Assembly (NCBI GenBank): GCA_949126835.1
Contig: OX421497.1
Location: 12,433,132 to 12,497,131 of the forward strand
DNA: 64,000 nucleotides
Origin: Anisus vortex
Lineage: Eukaryota; Mollusca; Gastropoda; Planorbidae
Direction: 5' to 3'
Shown here: piece after piece, positions 23,047 to 36,900 of the stretch
How positions within the stretch are numbered: the stretch's first letter is position 1
Layout of the letters: each line of letters starts with the position of its first letter
Notes under the pieces: generated by a model
Told to the model about the DNA's origin: nothing
Databases searched by the model: none
Seen by the model: the letters and a program-made list of their open reading frames with translations, nothing else
Position numbers and translations under genes: made by a program

Positions 23047-24867
23047 TATATTATAATATGAAGCAATAGCCTACAATTTACTTGATCGTTGTAATTAGGC
23101 ATTTATATCTCTGTTATTATATAAATATTAAATATATATCTCTAACTTTTTTGTTTACTGTTATTGGTTGAAATGAATATTTTCTGTATATAATTTATAA
23201 ATAATTAAAAAATTGGCATGTCCGTTTTTAGCGTTTTAACATTTGTACAACAACTGTAACTCTTACTAACTCTAAGGTCAATGCCCTTTTTATTTTTTAT
23301 CTTAATTAAGGCAAAAGGATCATTTCAGAATCAACACCGACACATATTTTGCGCAAAAAAGATAGATTAAAACCAAAACAGACAATAAACAAAGTGAATG
23401 AAAATTAAGTTTTTAAGATTTAATTAGGAACTGTCAACAATAAACAGATGTTTGATTCATTCTCAATTAAAAAATTTATATCCATTGCCGAAGGTGAAAA
23501 TTATTTATATTAATTCCATATATATTGTTAATAGCTTAGTATAGTAGTGTGAACACTAGTTATGAAACTACAAATATACAAATTACTCAACAGTAGTAAT
23601 TTTATGATTAAAAAAATACATTTCTTTCTGTTTCTCTCTATATTATTTATAAATGAGATAATGAAATGTCCTTTTTTAGCTGCCATCCACCAATGGTATT
23701 TGTTTTAAGGGATTCTCAGCAAAAATCAGAAATTTATTTTCAGTTATGAAACAAAAACTGGTTTTTAGAGGATATCATCAATTCTTTTACCCAAGTAGCA
23801 CCTTTTGTTTTCATTCCGGCGGGAAAATTGTTTAAAGAATCATAAATTGAATTGACACTAATCAAGTCTTTAAATGTATTGGAAGCACAAATTAAACTTG
23901 GAAGATGTTTATTTGTAAACCCCGGTTATTGCACCTGTTTGACTTTCCCAGCCTGTGATATCATTTAATAAGGATATCATATATGAAGAGCAAAAAAGGA
24001 TACTCAGTGTAAAGTAAAGATTTCTACCTAATCGTTTTAAGAAGGAAAAAAAATCTTATTAGATAAAGGATCTCTGGTTGCTAATTATTATTTATATTTT
24101 TTGTATTTTCATTACAGTTTACATGTGTATATGTGCATTATTGAAGCATATTTGTATATATTTATAATTAACATAAGTATAATATAACCCAAAATTAGCA
24201 TGAATGATTAAAAAAATATATTTCTTTTAAAATCTTCGTGCTTAACACTTAACATACACACTTTTGATGGTGCTTAATTTTAGCTTACATCATAATATAG
24301 TTCATATAGACTGTAATGAAAACAAACTATAAATGGTCATTTAATTTTTTTAATTCTTTGTGCTAAATGTGATGATTTGATATGAGTTTTAGAGGGTTCT
24401 GGAATTCCACGGCCTTACTGTCAGGGGGGAGATCAAGTCATCTTCATTATCTACCTTTCTATCTTATCACAATAAAAAATGCCGACAAAGTCACTGTCTA
24501 AAACAAACATTAGCCGATAACTTGGGGTGGGCGGGTGGGCCAGCAGAAACAGCCTGGGTTATCAACTAAATCCTTTATATTTTGCACAAACCACTAATGT
24601 GACTATCAAACTGGCATTGAATTATTCTATCTAAATGCAACACACAGACTATGAGACATGTCATGTATTATAATGAATCACAGTCAAACTAGCTAGACAA
24701 TAGTCACTCCTGACTAAATAAAGGAACACTAGTAATACCAAATTAACACCTCAGATGGTCACGTTTGGCTGATTTTAACTAAGGTGGGGGGAAGGTGGGC
24801 TTTACTCTAAGTCTTACCATGGATAAATATAATCAGGATTTAAAGTTTGAATAAACATTAATTACGA
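23047..24867. other. Intergenic AT-rich DNA; no feature seen
   Basis: No open frame of interest, tandem array or transposon terminus was recognised in this stretch. Confidence 0.4.
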
Positions 24868-25079
24868 GAAGTAGAGTACCCATTGGACCAAATTGACCAT
24901 AGGGTCGGTGAAGCAACGTTCAACAGTTTCTGTGGCTACAGCATACTTTTACGTTACCCCAACTATTGTCAGGTACATATCAGAACTGGGTAGACTCAGG
25001 GACACCCTCCAGTTTTGATAACAAATCCTAGCCTTCAGAATTCCAGATACAGTATGCTGATCAGCCACCGTGCCTCGTA
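24868..25079 (-). mobile_element. SINE-A copy (minus strand)
   Basis: Reverse-oriented SINE-A text: AGAGTACCCATTGGACCAAA, GGGTCGGTGAAGCAACG, TTACCCCAACTATTGTCAGG, GAACTGGGTAGACTCAGG, ending near the GCCACCGTGCCTCG head. About 700 bp upstream of the TRPA1 start codon. Confidence 0.7.
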
Positions 25080-25778
25080 AGTTAATTAAGGCTAAACTAA
25101 TATTTTGTGCAAATAAATCATTCCACATCACATCGCTGACAGTTGTTCAGTTTGTTTAAACACCCTTCAATACGGTATCAGTATTTTTTTTCTTTTGTGA
25201 TAGCAGCGACATACATACAACAAGAAAGACATGAAAAATATTCAAACATAAAAATTAAACCCAATCGTCACTCTTGCCTCTGATGGGCATAACAACTAAA
25301 AACGTAATAATAGCTCAATACAATTTCAACTTTGTTTCTTCTACCTGACACATACTGTAGATAGTAGCAACATAAAGCAAACAGGAAGAGATGTAGGCAT
25401 TGTTTCAAGAGTAGCAGGCCTACTGGTAGTAGTTGAGACAATTGTTTCAGTTTTTAGATGTTTCAAGTTTTATACAAATTAAGGAACACTGAAGTTTGAC
25501 ACTCACTGACTCAAATTATTTTCAATTATATTTTTAAGCTTCAGGAGATATAACATTTCAAGTGTGGGTTAAGTGTTCAATTCATTGTTTAGCTTGGAAA
25601 GAGCATTTTACTGTTTTTATGTCTTTCTGAATATTAACTTTGTGTTAAGATTGTTGACCTACTTTCTGTAACCTTGTCCCATTTTTTTTGTTTTTAAATT
25701 ATCACTAATCAATTGAAATGAACATTACACTCCTCAGTTAGCTCACTGTCATTTTAAAAGAAGGCCATTGTCTTTACA
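25080..25778 (+). promoter_or_regulatory. Presumed TRPA1 5' flank and 5' UTR
   Basis: This sequence lies directly upstream of the chosen ATG at 25779. No core promoter motif is clear. An additional non-coding or alternative first exon could lie here or further upstream; insect TRPA1 genes are known to use alternative N-termini. The sequence alone does not settle this. Confidence 0.3.
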
Positions 25779-27951
25779 ATGCTGGGGAAGAAGTTACCTG
25801 GCAGCAGCCTTCCTTCCAAGCTGGCAAGCCATCTACGCAGGCGCCACTCTGCTGACTCACTGGATTCTGGAGAAGGGGTGCTTGAGATGATGGCAGATTT
25901 GGTCACCCACCCAGGGGACCTGCCCCTGTTTGGCAGAGTGAAGGCCAGTGATAGCATGGGGGCATTAAATATTTCACTCCACCAGGTAAATTGTTTGTTT
26001 GCATCCCTTTTAACCTTTATAACAGCACCCCCTTTTGGGGAAAAAAAAGAAAAAGTGTTTTACTAACATTTGCAGAAAAAAATATCTAAATTATTAAATC
26101 AAATTAACTAATAGAAATATGGAGGTGCACATAATCATGTAAATTAGCCAAAAGAATAGAATTGATATTTATTTTCAAGTCATTTAGTACATAGAGAAGC
26201 TTATAAAATCATTTAGTCAATAGTGGGTCTTAATCACCAACTACAATTCTTCACCAAGTCCAGTCCTCCCAGGCCAGTGACTTGTCTGTCCCATGTCAGG
26301 ATGAATTAGGGTTGGGTCTGGGGTATTCAATCCCACTCTGTAAAATAAAAAACAGCTACACCAATAATTTTGGCTCTAAAACCACAATACATGTGTTTCA
26401 GTGTGCCAGAGATGGGGACGAGGCCAACATGAGAGTCCTATTACGGAGCTTGGGTTTGAATGTGAAGAAAAGGATAAACCAGTATGATGAAGACAACCTC
26501 ACGCCCCTGCATTATGCTGCTAGGTACAACACTCTTGGCGTGGTCAAGGTTCTTGTGGAAGCTGGTGCTGGTAAGCTGTTTCTTGTTTGGAATCGCCAGT
26601 GGTGCTTTTTTAGTTTTAAACTGTGAGCTTTCACATGTGTTTTTGCTTTGCTGATGCTAACCAAGTAACTCTTGAGTGATTACAAATTTGTGTGAGTTTA
26701 ACCTAGAACAAGTAGAAACCTTATTTCACAATAATATGTAAAACAGAACAGTTTTCTGGAATGTCCTCAAAGTGAAGTTTAAACAGAGTAGATTTGTTTT
26801 CTAAAAAGCTTTAATATATCACATTTCATTACTTAGAGCACAGAAAAGTAAAACTTATGAAAAAAATTAGGAGGATATTATTGAGCACCATATTTAGGGG
26901 GTAAAAGTGTAGACATTTTTTATGCTTGGTCAAAAAAACATAATTAGATGAGTTAAATTATAATAAAAAATAATTTTTTTTATTTAATTCACCAAATTTA
27001 GAGGCATATACATGATAAAATAAAAGTATCTTTTGAGAAAATGTAATTCACCATTGTCCTGATTAGTCAAACGGTCTAGAAGACTAAAGTGAATAAACAA
27101 ACATATTATATATTTATATATATTGATTGCTAAGCCATACATAAAAAAAATTTGATCTTTTTTTAAATATTAATATTAGCAATTTAAAGTTGATTCTTAT
27201 TCTAATGATTAAAAAAATAAATTTTCTTTTGAAGCTAGTACTAAGTATTTTTGTTTCATCTTGGCCACAGATGTCCAGGTTATAGGAGGGGAGGACAGAA
27301 TAACACCATTGCACCATGCTGCCAGGTACAGGAGAGAGAGGATAGCCAGAAGAAAGCCGCCAGCTGGAAAGACCCCGAGCGTAAGACTTTCATAATGTGT
27401 CAGCATCTCAGTACATTTTTATATTTCTCAGTGTCTATGTATCGCTTGTTTAATTTTTATTGAAGAGAAACAAAGAAATAATAACCCTGCTAATCAGTGG
27501 TTTAATTCTTTATATTTTGTCCTGCATGTTTTGAATGAAATATCAAATGCAGCTGCATTATATTGTCAGTCTCGCTTACTTTGTGTGTTTCATGGTTTTC
27601 TGCTATTCCTTATATATTTATACTTGTGTTCAGTATACATCTGTCCCTTTTCATCTCTTCTTCAGAGCTTACTGAAAACTTGATTTTTAGGGCTCATAGG
27701 GCTAGGTTAAGTGAAATCTTTTGCCACCTATGCCTGTGGTTTTTTTTTTATAGTGTTTTTATTCCCCGAGTAACAGTAACTCATGATAACTTAACTTGAT
27801 ATCACGAAAGGTGCCCCCGAACCCTGGCTATGAAATTGCCCCGCTTGACGAAGAAGACGAGAGGTACATCAAAGCCAATCGCGTGCGGAAGAACAGGCAA
27901 GTGCCGACATTGCAGAGTGCTGCCTTGGCTAAAAGTGAACAAAACCTACAG
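25779..27951 (+). CDS. TRPA1: TRPA1 exons 1-4: N-terminus, ankyrin repeats 1-2 and inserted linker
   Basis: Exon 1 (25779-25985, phase 0) encodes residues 1-69, rich in Ser/Arg/Lys and without a recognised domain. Exon 2 (26402-26570) holds CARDGDEANMRVLL and TPLHYAARYNTLGVVKVL. Exon 3 (27271-27380) starts a repeat, TPLHHAARYRRER, that stops short. Exon 4 (27811-27951) continues with a charged, proline-containing stretch (PGYEIAPLDEEDERYIKANR). Together with the start of exon 5 this is a linker of about 80 residues between repeats. The exon 4 acceptor, ACGAAAG, lacks an adjacent pyrimidine tract and was chosen by phase. Confidence 0.8.
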
Positions 27952-30900
27952 GTTTCTATCATTGTTTTATTTTTTATCAACATTTTTGTTATTTGTTTAA
28001 TGTCGCACAGTCCTTACATTTTATGGGGTTTACATAGTTTAGCTCTAGGATGGGCTTTGTAAAGTAAAGTAAAGCATCCTTGTCCGACTAGGTTGATATC
28101 ATGGGCTTGTGAAGCAGTGTTCACAAATTTCCTTAGCGTACAAAGAAATTGTGTGACTAGCACAATGCCTAGCTGCTTTTACCCCAACTAATGTTAGGTA
28201 CCCATCAGAGTTGGAAAGTTTCAGGGATACCATCCATACATGAGAAAAAATTCAGGATTCATGAGGATTTAAACCCAGGATCTTCTATATTGTAGCCAAG
28301 TGTGTTGCCACTATGTCCCTTAGGATGGGCTTTAACTCAATGCAAAGTTAACAGTTGAAAGACTGTCAAATGTGTAGGTGACGTAGAGGTTAACCTTTCT
28401 ACTGCAGCTATAACATCTATTGAACTGAGTGCAGGGCCCATCAATCCTTAGTGTCCAAGATTTTCACTCTGAGGTTGCAAGGAGATCTCAGAAGAGATAA
28501 ATGGAATGTGGGTTTCCTCAGTTCATCCTGTGTAAAACTGTCAAACAGTTCATCCTGTGTAAAACTGTCAAACAGTTCATCCTGTGTAAAACTGTCAAAC
28601 CTGGGACAATGGATTGTGAAGTCTGCTGCATTCAATTAAGACCAATACAATGCCCAGCCATCTTTACTCTTGCATAACTTGTGTTAGGTATGAGAGGGTG
28701 GTTGACCTAGTTTAATGTTGGTTGTGAAAATCTGGAAATCACTTACTACTCAACACAGCCACTTTTTACTGCTCTAAGCCTTGGTTTGTAGAAAGAGGGA
28801 CAAGTAGTACTTTTTAAAACAAAAATATCAGTAGCCTTAAATAAAAAGACGAGTCCATCATCTGTACGCACTAGAATGGCTCAAGCAATTGCCAAAATAC
28901 AACATTAAAAAAAAAAAAATTTTAAATGACGCTGGTTCAACTTTTGCTGCCAGCTAGAAAAGGCCATTGACAGTTATTTTTACAATATTTTGCACATTTT
29001 TCTCATCTTTTTAATATATTTTCTTCTCCCAGTGGACATAAATCTTTGTCATGTCTTAAGAACACTGACATGTATAAATATTGTATAGAGCAATAAATAT
29101 AGAAAGTAGTTGTTTTGGCAGTTAGTTGTGCCTAGGCATTTACTGTTTTTAAGTTCAGTGCCCAAACCTTGGGGATATTCTGACTAATATATCAGTCCTT
29201 ACTTAATTATAACTGTATTTTATATTTGCCTTTGGGGGCTAGTCATTAAGTTTACCAGAAAACTGAAACCGTAAATCATTCAACAATATGTATAGTAAAG
29301 TACCCGTCGGACCAAATTGATCATAGGGCCAGTGAAACACCGTTCACCAGTTTCTGTGGCTTCAGCATACTAGGGGATAGTGTGGCCAGCAGGATGTCCC
29401 GCCGCTTTTACTTTACCCCAAGTAATCAAATGTCAGGTACCCATCAGAGCTGGGTAGACTCAGGGGCACCCTCGAGTCCAAGGAAAAAATCCTAGCCTTC
29501 ACCAGGCGTCGAACCCAGGACAGCCTCCGTGCTCCATCAACCCTATGTATGTTTAGGAATAATTTTGTGAAAGCATATAATTTAATATTAACGCTATTCC
29601 GAATCAATCATATTTATTTTATAAAAGCACATTTATCTTTTATTTTTTTATAGATTACTGTATTTGTGTACAATAGTAAATTTTTTTTCCAAGAAAATTT
29701 TTTTATCATCTTTTTTAATGACTCATGGCCCTTTTTTTAATTTTTCACTTAACTTTGGCATCATTCAAAACTTTTGTTTTCATTTTTCTTTGTTTCTAAA
29801 TATGTTTGTTTTTTATATCTCCCATTGACAATACAGGGTGTAGGCTAATTGAACATTATGATGGAAAATGCATTATTTGTAAGACTTCTTCCCAGTTTTG
29901 TGTTTTATTCATTTATTGTTTCTTTCTCCATTTATAAAAGAAGAATATTTTATAACCTGAATTCCCTTAGCTTAAGAAGTCATTTATGAATGAATCATTA
30001 CTAATCAAGTGAGCCGCCATCATATGCTTTTTCTTCTTTTTAAAAGTTGCTGTCTTTGGGTTTCATACAAAGCCGCCAACTATTAAATGTTTGTGCGCAT
30101 GAATTTCAGCTGCCTGTTTATTAAATTTGTAAATGATGAATTTAAGATGTAAAAAATGTATAGTTCTGCATCAATCTCAGCTGCTTTTTTTCTTTTCTTA
30201 ATCCTGCAATATTTAAAATTCTTGATTACATTTTGTTATAATGAATGTTGAAGTTGTTTTTGTTTTTTTTAATTGATTCTTATAATTGATCTTTTTTTAA
30301 CTTTCTTAAAGCCCATCTATATTTTTTTTTACTTGCTTCTCTTTTATCTTAAATATATACAATACATTCTGTATTTTTTTTTAATCTCCATTTTCTCCTG
30401 ACCTGTGTTTTTTATGTTAATTTTTTGATATAGTTTTAGCCATCTCGCAGGCTGATCTTTGATTATTGTGAAAAATAGTTCTATTTAAATCTTCTATTAG
30501 ACAAAAAAAAAAGCAAAAATTATGTTTGAATCCAAAAGATAAATTGTGACACACAACCCTACTGAACGGTACTAAAGTAGGGATAATAATATTATAAGTA
30601 TTTGATGTTTTCTCATAAGCTAATTCATTTATCTATCAATTGGTGAAAAGAACCACTACAGGGTTTTTAGATAAAAAGTTATGCAAAATTATACAAGTAC
30701 ATTGGCTTTTGAGGACAATAGAAAAGAAATTAGTACTGATTTTCAATTTTTTTTTATCATCGCAACAGATGAATAAAGGAGCAATCCACGTTTTTTTAAC
30801 AAAAAGAGTTCCCCCAACTGTCATCAAGAATGTGTACCGTGTTTATTTATATACTGATCTTTAGATTCTAGGTACAAGAATATATTTGATAGAAAATATT

Positions 30901-33900
30901 AAGCCCCTTGCTACAGATGCTAAATTATGATGTAAAAAGTCAATTTCTGTAAAAAAAAATCAGTTCGCATTGACTTAGAATCCATTGCAGTTCAATTTTG
31001 CATTAATATATAATAATACATAAGTGTTACAGTTTTAAAAAAGTACAATAAAATTTGTTGATTTTTAAATAAATTTATATTATATATTTTATATTTATTA
31101 AATCAAATAAATATAATAATATTAAATAAATTCTATAGTCATTTCTAGAAATTATTAGATAATATATTCAACAATAGAAATAAATTTAAAAAAAACGACA
31201 GTAGGCCCCCTTTTTTTTTCACTTTATTTAGCTTCTAATAAAAAAAATCTAATTTACAGACTTCTTGGGGCAGCATCACATGCATATTTATTGAAGATTA
31301 CAATTTAATAATTACTCTTGGCATGCAGTGTATAATGATATGTATAAGATTTGCATACAAACATGCTTTTTGTTTGACCAAGCCTTGCAAGACCATGTGT
31401 ATTTGTATGATCAGCAGTTTCCCCTAATTGGTTTCTCAACTGGAAATGTTATTTTCCCAATCCCTGGCCTATCAATGACACATATAGACAAATATATGTT
31501 TGTGCTATTCTTGAAGATCAAGAGTTCAGCGGTGAAGCCATTTTAGGGAAATGCTGTTTCTACATTGTATCTCTTTCTAAAGCTCTTCTTTGTGTTTTTT
31601 TCTTTCAAAATTTGCATTTAAACTGTATAAATGTATCTTTTTTTTCACCAGGAAGTAAGTCCCTATTTTAAAACTGTCTATCTCCTGTTTGAATTAATAA
31701 GAAGGATAATCTGGAATTTGGTTTCATGTTGTTTTTAATTAGAATTTGGCATGTATAACAAAAGGCAAAGTTTTGATTAATTGTAAAAAATTTCCTTATA
31801 GGCTACAATAAAACATTTTTCTATTTTTTTTGTTTTGTAAGATGATCAGTTGTGTCAAGTAAAGTTCAATAACTCTTTGCTATGAAGCCATAAAATAATA
31901 TATAGGTAGTAACTATATTAATAATTAAAAAGTCGAAATAAAACCCATTTTTGGATATTAAGAAAACCTATATCGGAAGTAGATATAGTCAAGTGACTGT
32001 CCATGCGGTCGGCAGTCTTTCTCATAACTCACAAGGAACGCAGGCATTATTTTAGACTCAGGAAAAATAAATAAAATTGTGTATTATGTTGATACTATAA
32101 AGCTATATTTGTTCATTGGATGTGAAGTGTCAACTGTTAATGAATTGTTATTAAATAATATGCTGCAATAAGTCGTTCTTTTATTATTTACAAGTTTGGA
32201 AGTTATATTGTGGTGATGTCGTCCATTTTGATGTTCAAATCAATCAAATAATTCAGCTACTGCAACTCAAATACTCTGAGAAGACTGGTGGTAATGTTTG
32301 ATAGTCCAATAATAATAATAGGACATCAACAGGTTTGGTGGCAGCTAACGGAGAGAGAAGCTGAAGGATATAATATTATGTTCAAATTCGAAACTTTTTG
32401 AACTTTTTGAAGACGTACTACAAACCACATGGAAAATTATGTGAGTACCAGTTTTTGAACAAAACTGAAGCCTGAGTCAATTATTTCAAATACATATACT
32501 ATTTATCTGATTGAGCACTATAATAGCTCTAAGAAAATATAACGTTTGTACACCGATGACAAATATTTCATCATTGGAAAATTCGATACATAAAATCGAA
32601 AAAAAAGTGACTATACGTAGATCATTATTTGCAACCGGAAAAAGTTTCGTTCCCACATGTTATCAACAAGGAACCTAAACTACATAACCATATGTTCAAA
32701 TCCGATGTGACACAACCATGTGTTGAATTTTATGTAGCCTACATAACCATATGTTCAAATCCGATGTGACACAACCATGTGTTGAATTTTATGTAGCCTA
32801 TGTTCAAATCCGATGTGACACGACCAGGTGTTGAAATCTGATGTGTTGAAGTCCGATGTGCAGAAAGATAAATAAATGACATTAAGTAACTTTAAATATA
32901 ATTAATATTTAATCTGTATACCAAAGACTTTGACATTAATTTTAATTAATGGTATACATTTTTTTCTTGTGTTCATTCTAAAATTGGATTATACCATACT
33001 GAAGTGGAAACTTGAAGCAAAGATACAGTGTGAACATTCATTGGATTATTAAATAATTAATTAAGTTTCTTCTTGATTTCTACTCTGGATTTACATTGCA
33101 GTAATTTCATACAGTGAATGTGTTTTCATTTGGATTATTAAGTAATCTTTAATTTAATCATATTTTTTACATTCATTAGTATGAATTATATATATATATG
33201 TATTATTTATGTATAAAGTGGGCTCTGGTTGGCGGGACTTTCTAAAATAAATCTCTTGTCTATTCTTATTCTGTCTATCATCTATTTCTATTTCTTAAAA
33301 GAGATTGATTAGAAATGATTCTTTGTTAGGGTTATTTCTGTTAGTTGTCTTGACTTTGTTTGTTATTGTTAAGAATTATTAAAGTAAAATTACTATAGTC
33401 TTGTCAATGTTATACATGTTGTGATTCTTTGTCAAAAATTCCACTATCATTTGTGGTCCAAGCAGCATTAGTGTATTGTGATTGTGTTTTTTTTTTCTAT
33501 TGTTACTTGATATAATTTTTTTTGTTGTGTATTTTTTGAGATATCATTAATATGCATTGGTTAGTTTTTGCTCTCTGAGTATAATGGTCTATGGTAAGAA
33601 CATTAACAATAATAAGTTCACCTAGATAATAATAATATGAATATTCAGATTCATAACTATATAATTTAAGTAGTGCCCAAATACATGTAACTACAATTAA
33701 CAAAATAATAATTGATATCTAATACATGTAACTACAAATGTACAAAATATTCACAATATAACAGGTAAAATAACCTAAATAAAAATAATATTGTGCTTTG
33801 CAGTGCTACTGTAATAATATTATCTAGAATTTACATTGCTATTAATTATAGTAAAATTATTGTGTATTGGCATTAATGAAAATGTACTTCCAGTAATCAC

Positions 33901-36900
33901 TATGAAAATGTACTTCCAATACTGATAATAATTACATCCATTTCAATTGCTCATAAGAATAATATTATAGTGGCTTATGATAACATTAATCTAATTCTTA
34001 TATGCCATCCTCAATAATAATAATAATATTGTATATGTGCTACCATTGGTAATAATAAGATTGTACTTTGCTTTGCGGAAAATAATTGTGCAACCTATAT
34101 AGTAATAATAAGTCATAATAGCAAAAAGTGACTTGCACTTGCTTTAAACTCTACTATAAAATTGCTAATAATAATAAAATAAACAAGCCATAATTGAAAA
34201 TGTATCTTGGCTTAGCATACTTGTTGACATTCTAGCATTTTGCATTTCTGAATTATAAAGTTGCTGTGATAATATATAACTGCTCATTCAGTATATTGTC
34301 ATTCAGTAATATAAAAATGCTCATTCAGTAATTAATAAATATTGACATCCAGTATAGGAATAAAACATTGCTGTACTATAAAATAGTGCATTATAATAAT
34401 TGTACTGTACTATAATATAATAAATCTTGACATTCATAATAAATAATAATGGAGTCAAAGGTTCAATTACTCTATGATGAGGCTAAATTGTTGGCAAAAG
34501 AATATGGTATTACTGATAAGAAAGAATATCAGGAATTTGTTGAAAATAAAGTTAAACAATTGAAAAAAGAATTAGCAGATAAGGAAAGAGATGAGCGAGC
34601 AGAATTAAGGGCTCATGAAATTAAACAAAAAGAACTTGATAATGAAATTAAACAAAAAGAACTTGATAATGAAATTAAACAAAAAGAAATAGAAATGAAT
34701 AAAGAAAAAGAATTGAAAGAACTCGAAATGAATAAAGAAAAAGAATTGAAAGCACTAGAAATGAATAGAGAAACTCAGTTGAAAGAAACTCAACTAAAAT
34801 TAGCTCATGAATTGGAGTTGGCTAAATTACAAAATACTAAAGTTGAGCAAACAAATAATGAAAAATCAAAACATGGTGTTAGATTCAAAATGCCTCCTTT
34901 TGATGGAAAAGAGAAAATTGTTGATTTTCTAAATTTATTTGAAGCAACATGTAAAGGATATGGGATTCCCATTTCAGAATATTACATTCACCTTATCCCA
35001 CAATTGAAAGATAAGGGTAGGGAAGCACTATCACATATTGATAAAGAAATAACTGATTATGCCATTATCAAAGAACAGTTAATTAAATTCTTTATCCACT
35101 CTGAGGATTATTACAGACAAAAGTTCCATAACTTTATCTTAACAGACAAGATAGAACCGAGAGCTTTTGTGTCTGAAGTGAAAACATTTTTACTTACCTG
35201 GTTAGACTTAGTAAAAATAGATACCAAAAATCCTAATGAGATTATAGAAATCATGGTTGTTGATAAAGTATTAGAACAAGCTTCTAAACCATTGTTTACT
35301 CACATTATGGAAAGAAAAGTTAAGACAGTTGAGAGTTTGATAGATGCAATCTCAAATTTTAAGGATAGTCATCCTAATGTAGAACTGACTAAACAAAATC
35401 AAACAGTAAATACAATTCAACATAGAAGAAGGAGCTATTCACCTCCTAGGTCTAGACATAATCAATTTGGCAATAGAAAAAAATTTGTTAATCAACCAAA
35501 ATCTAATAATTATAGATGTATTTTTTGCAATGGTACAAACCATTCATCAGAATATTGTTACAGAAATAACAATGCAAGAGGTAGAAATTTCAATCCAAAC
35601 TTCAATAGATCAAATGTTGATCATAGAGGTTTTTCAAATCAAAATTTTTCTAATTTTGATAATAGAAACTTTCCAAATCAGAATTTTTCAAATTTTGGAA
35701 ACAGAAATATGCCAAATCAGAATTTTTCCAATAACACTGTGCCAAATCAACATGTTGGAAGACAAGATTTTCCTAATACTCAAAACAGACCTCAATCAAA
35801 TTTCCAAAATAGAATAAATAGAGGAAAACTTAACAATTCCACATCTCAATCTAATAATGTCATATTTGAAAACAGGGGTCAATTAATACTTTTTCCTGCT
35901 TATGTGGAAGGAAAGACCACTTACTGTCTAAGAGACACCGGAAGTAGTATAATATGTATAGATGAAAGTATCATTCCAAATCAGAAACCCACCAATATAA
36001 TAAGAGTGGATACAATAAAACTTGCAAATGGTTCCACAATAAAATGTCCTATCACTATAATAGACATTGATTGTCCTTGGCTCACTGGAAAAGCAGAGGC
36101 AGCCATAATGAAAAACTGTGTTGCACCTTTAGTTATTGGTAATTCTTTCAATGTCAAACATGATAATAGTTTTGACATTTTTCAAAAATGGATGAATGAA
36201 AAATCCAATGACTTGAATTTGAAACCTGTTCTATTGCAAAATGAGAAGTTAGTAGATTTACCAGAACAAGAATTTTACCCTGCTCTACAAACTTTTAATT
36301 TCTTACAAACCATAGGAAAGTCAGAAAATAATATTCTCAATGAGACACCTAATATTGACTTATCCATAAATAATGAAAAGGATAATCCTATTCCCAAATG
36401 GAATGGAACAGAAAAACTAGAACAGTATGTAAGCAAATTTGAAAGTCAATGTGAAATAAACAATGTACCAATAGAATTACATGCTATTTCATTATGTAGA
36501 CATTTAGAAGGTCATAAACAAATATTCAACATTGCTAAAAATCAAATATCTGATTTTACTAAAATGAAGAGTGAGATATTATCATACATTGATAGTCCTC
36601 ATAAAAAGGTAACCCAAATGAAAAAAACAGAAAATATCAGTTTAATAAACATGCCTTTTGATGAGCTAACTCTAAAACAAGAACAGAAAGAAGATCCATA
36701 CATAATTAAAATGGTATCAGAAATTGAAAAAGGTCAGGTTAAAAATAAAAACATTGAAATAATAAATGGAATTCTCTGTAGAAAGGACACAAAATTAGAT
36801 GTAACTCAAATAGTTATACCTAAAACATTAACTGTCAAAGTAATGCAAATTTCGCACAACAATGCATTGTCAGGTCATTTGAGTAGCAAGAAAACAGTTT

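Noticed and set aside
25754..25957. Minus-strand frame opposite TRPA1 exon 1
   Set aside because: It is the antisense shadow of a GC-richer coding exon. Similar shadows at 39050-39745, 56590-56829 and 58291-58536 were dropped for the same reason.
30636..31546. Short open frames in TRPA1 intron 4 as extra exons or genes
   Set aside because: They are low-complexity AT-rich translations with no flanking splice logic. Exons 4 and 5 already join in phase.
35981..36178. Minus-strand frame within the LTR-element ORF
   Set aside because: It is an antisense shadow of the protease region of the 991-codon frame.
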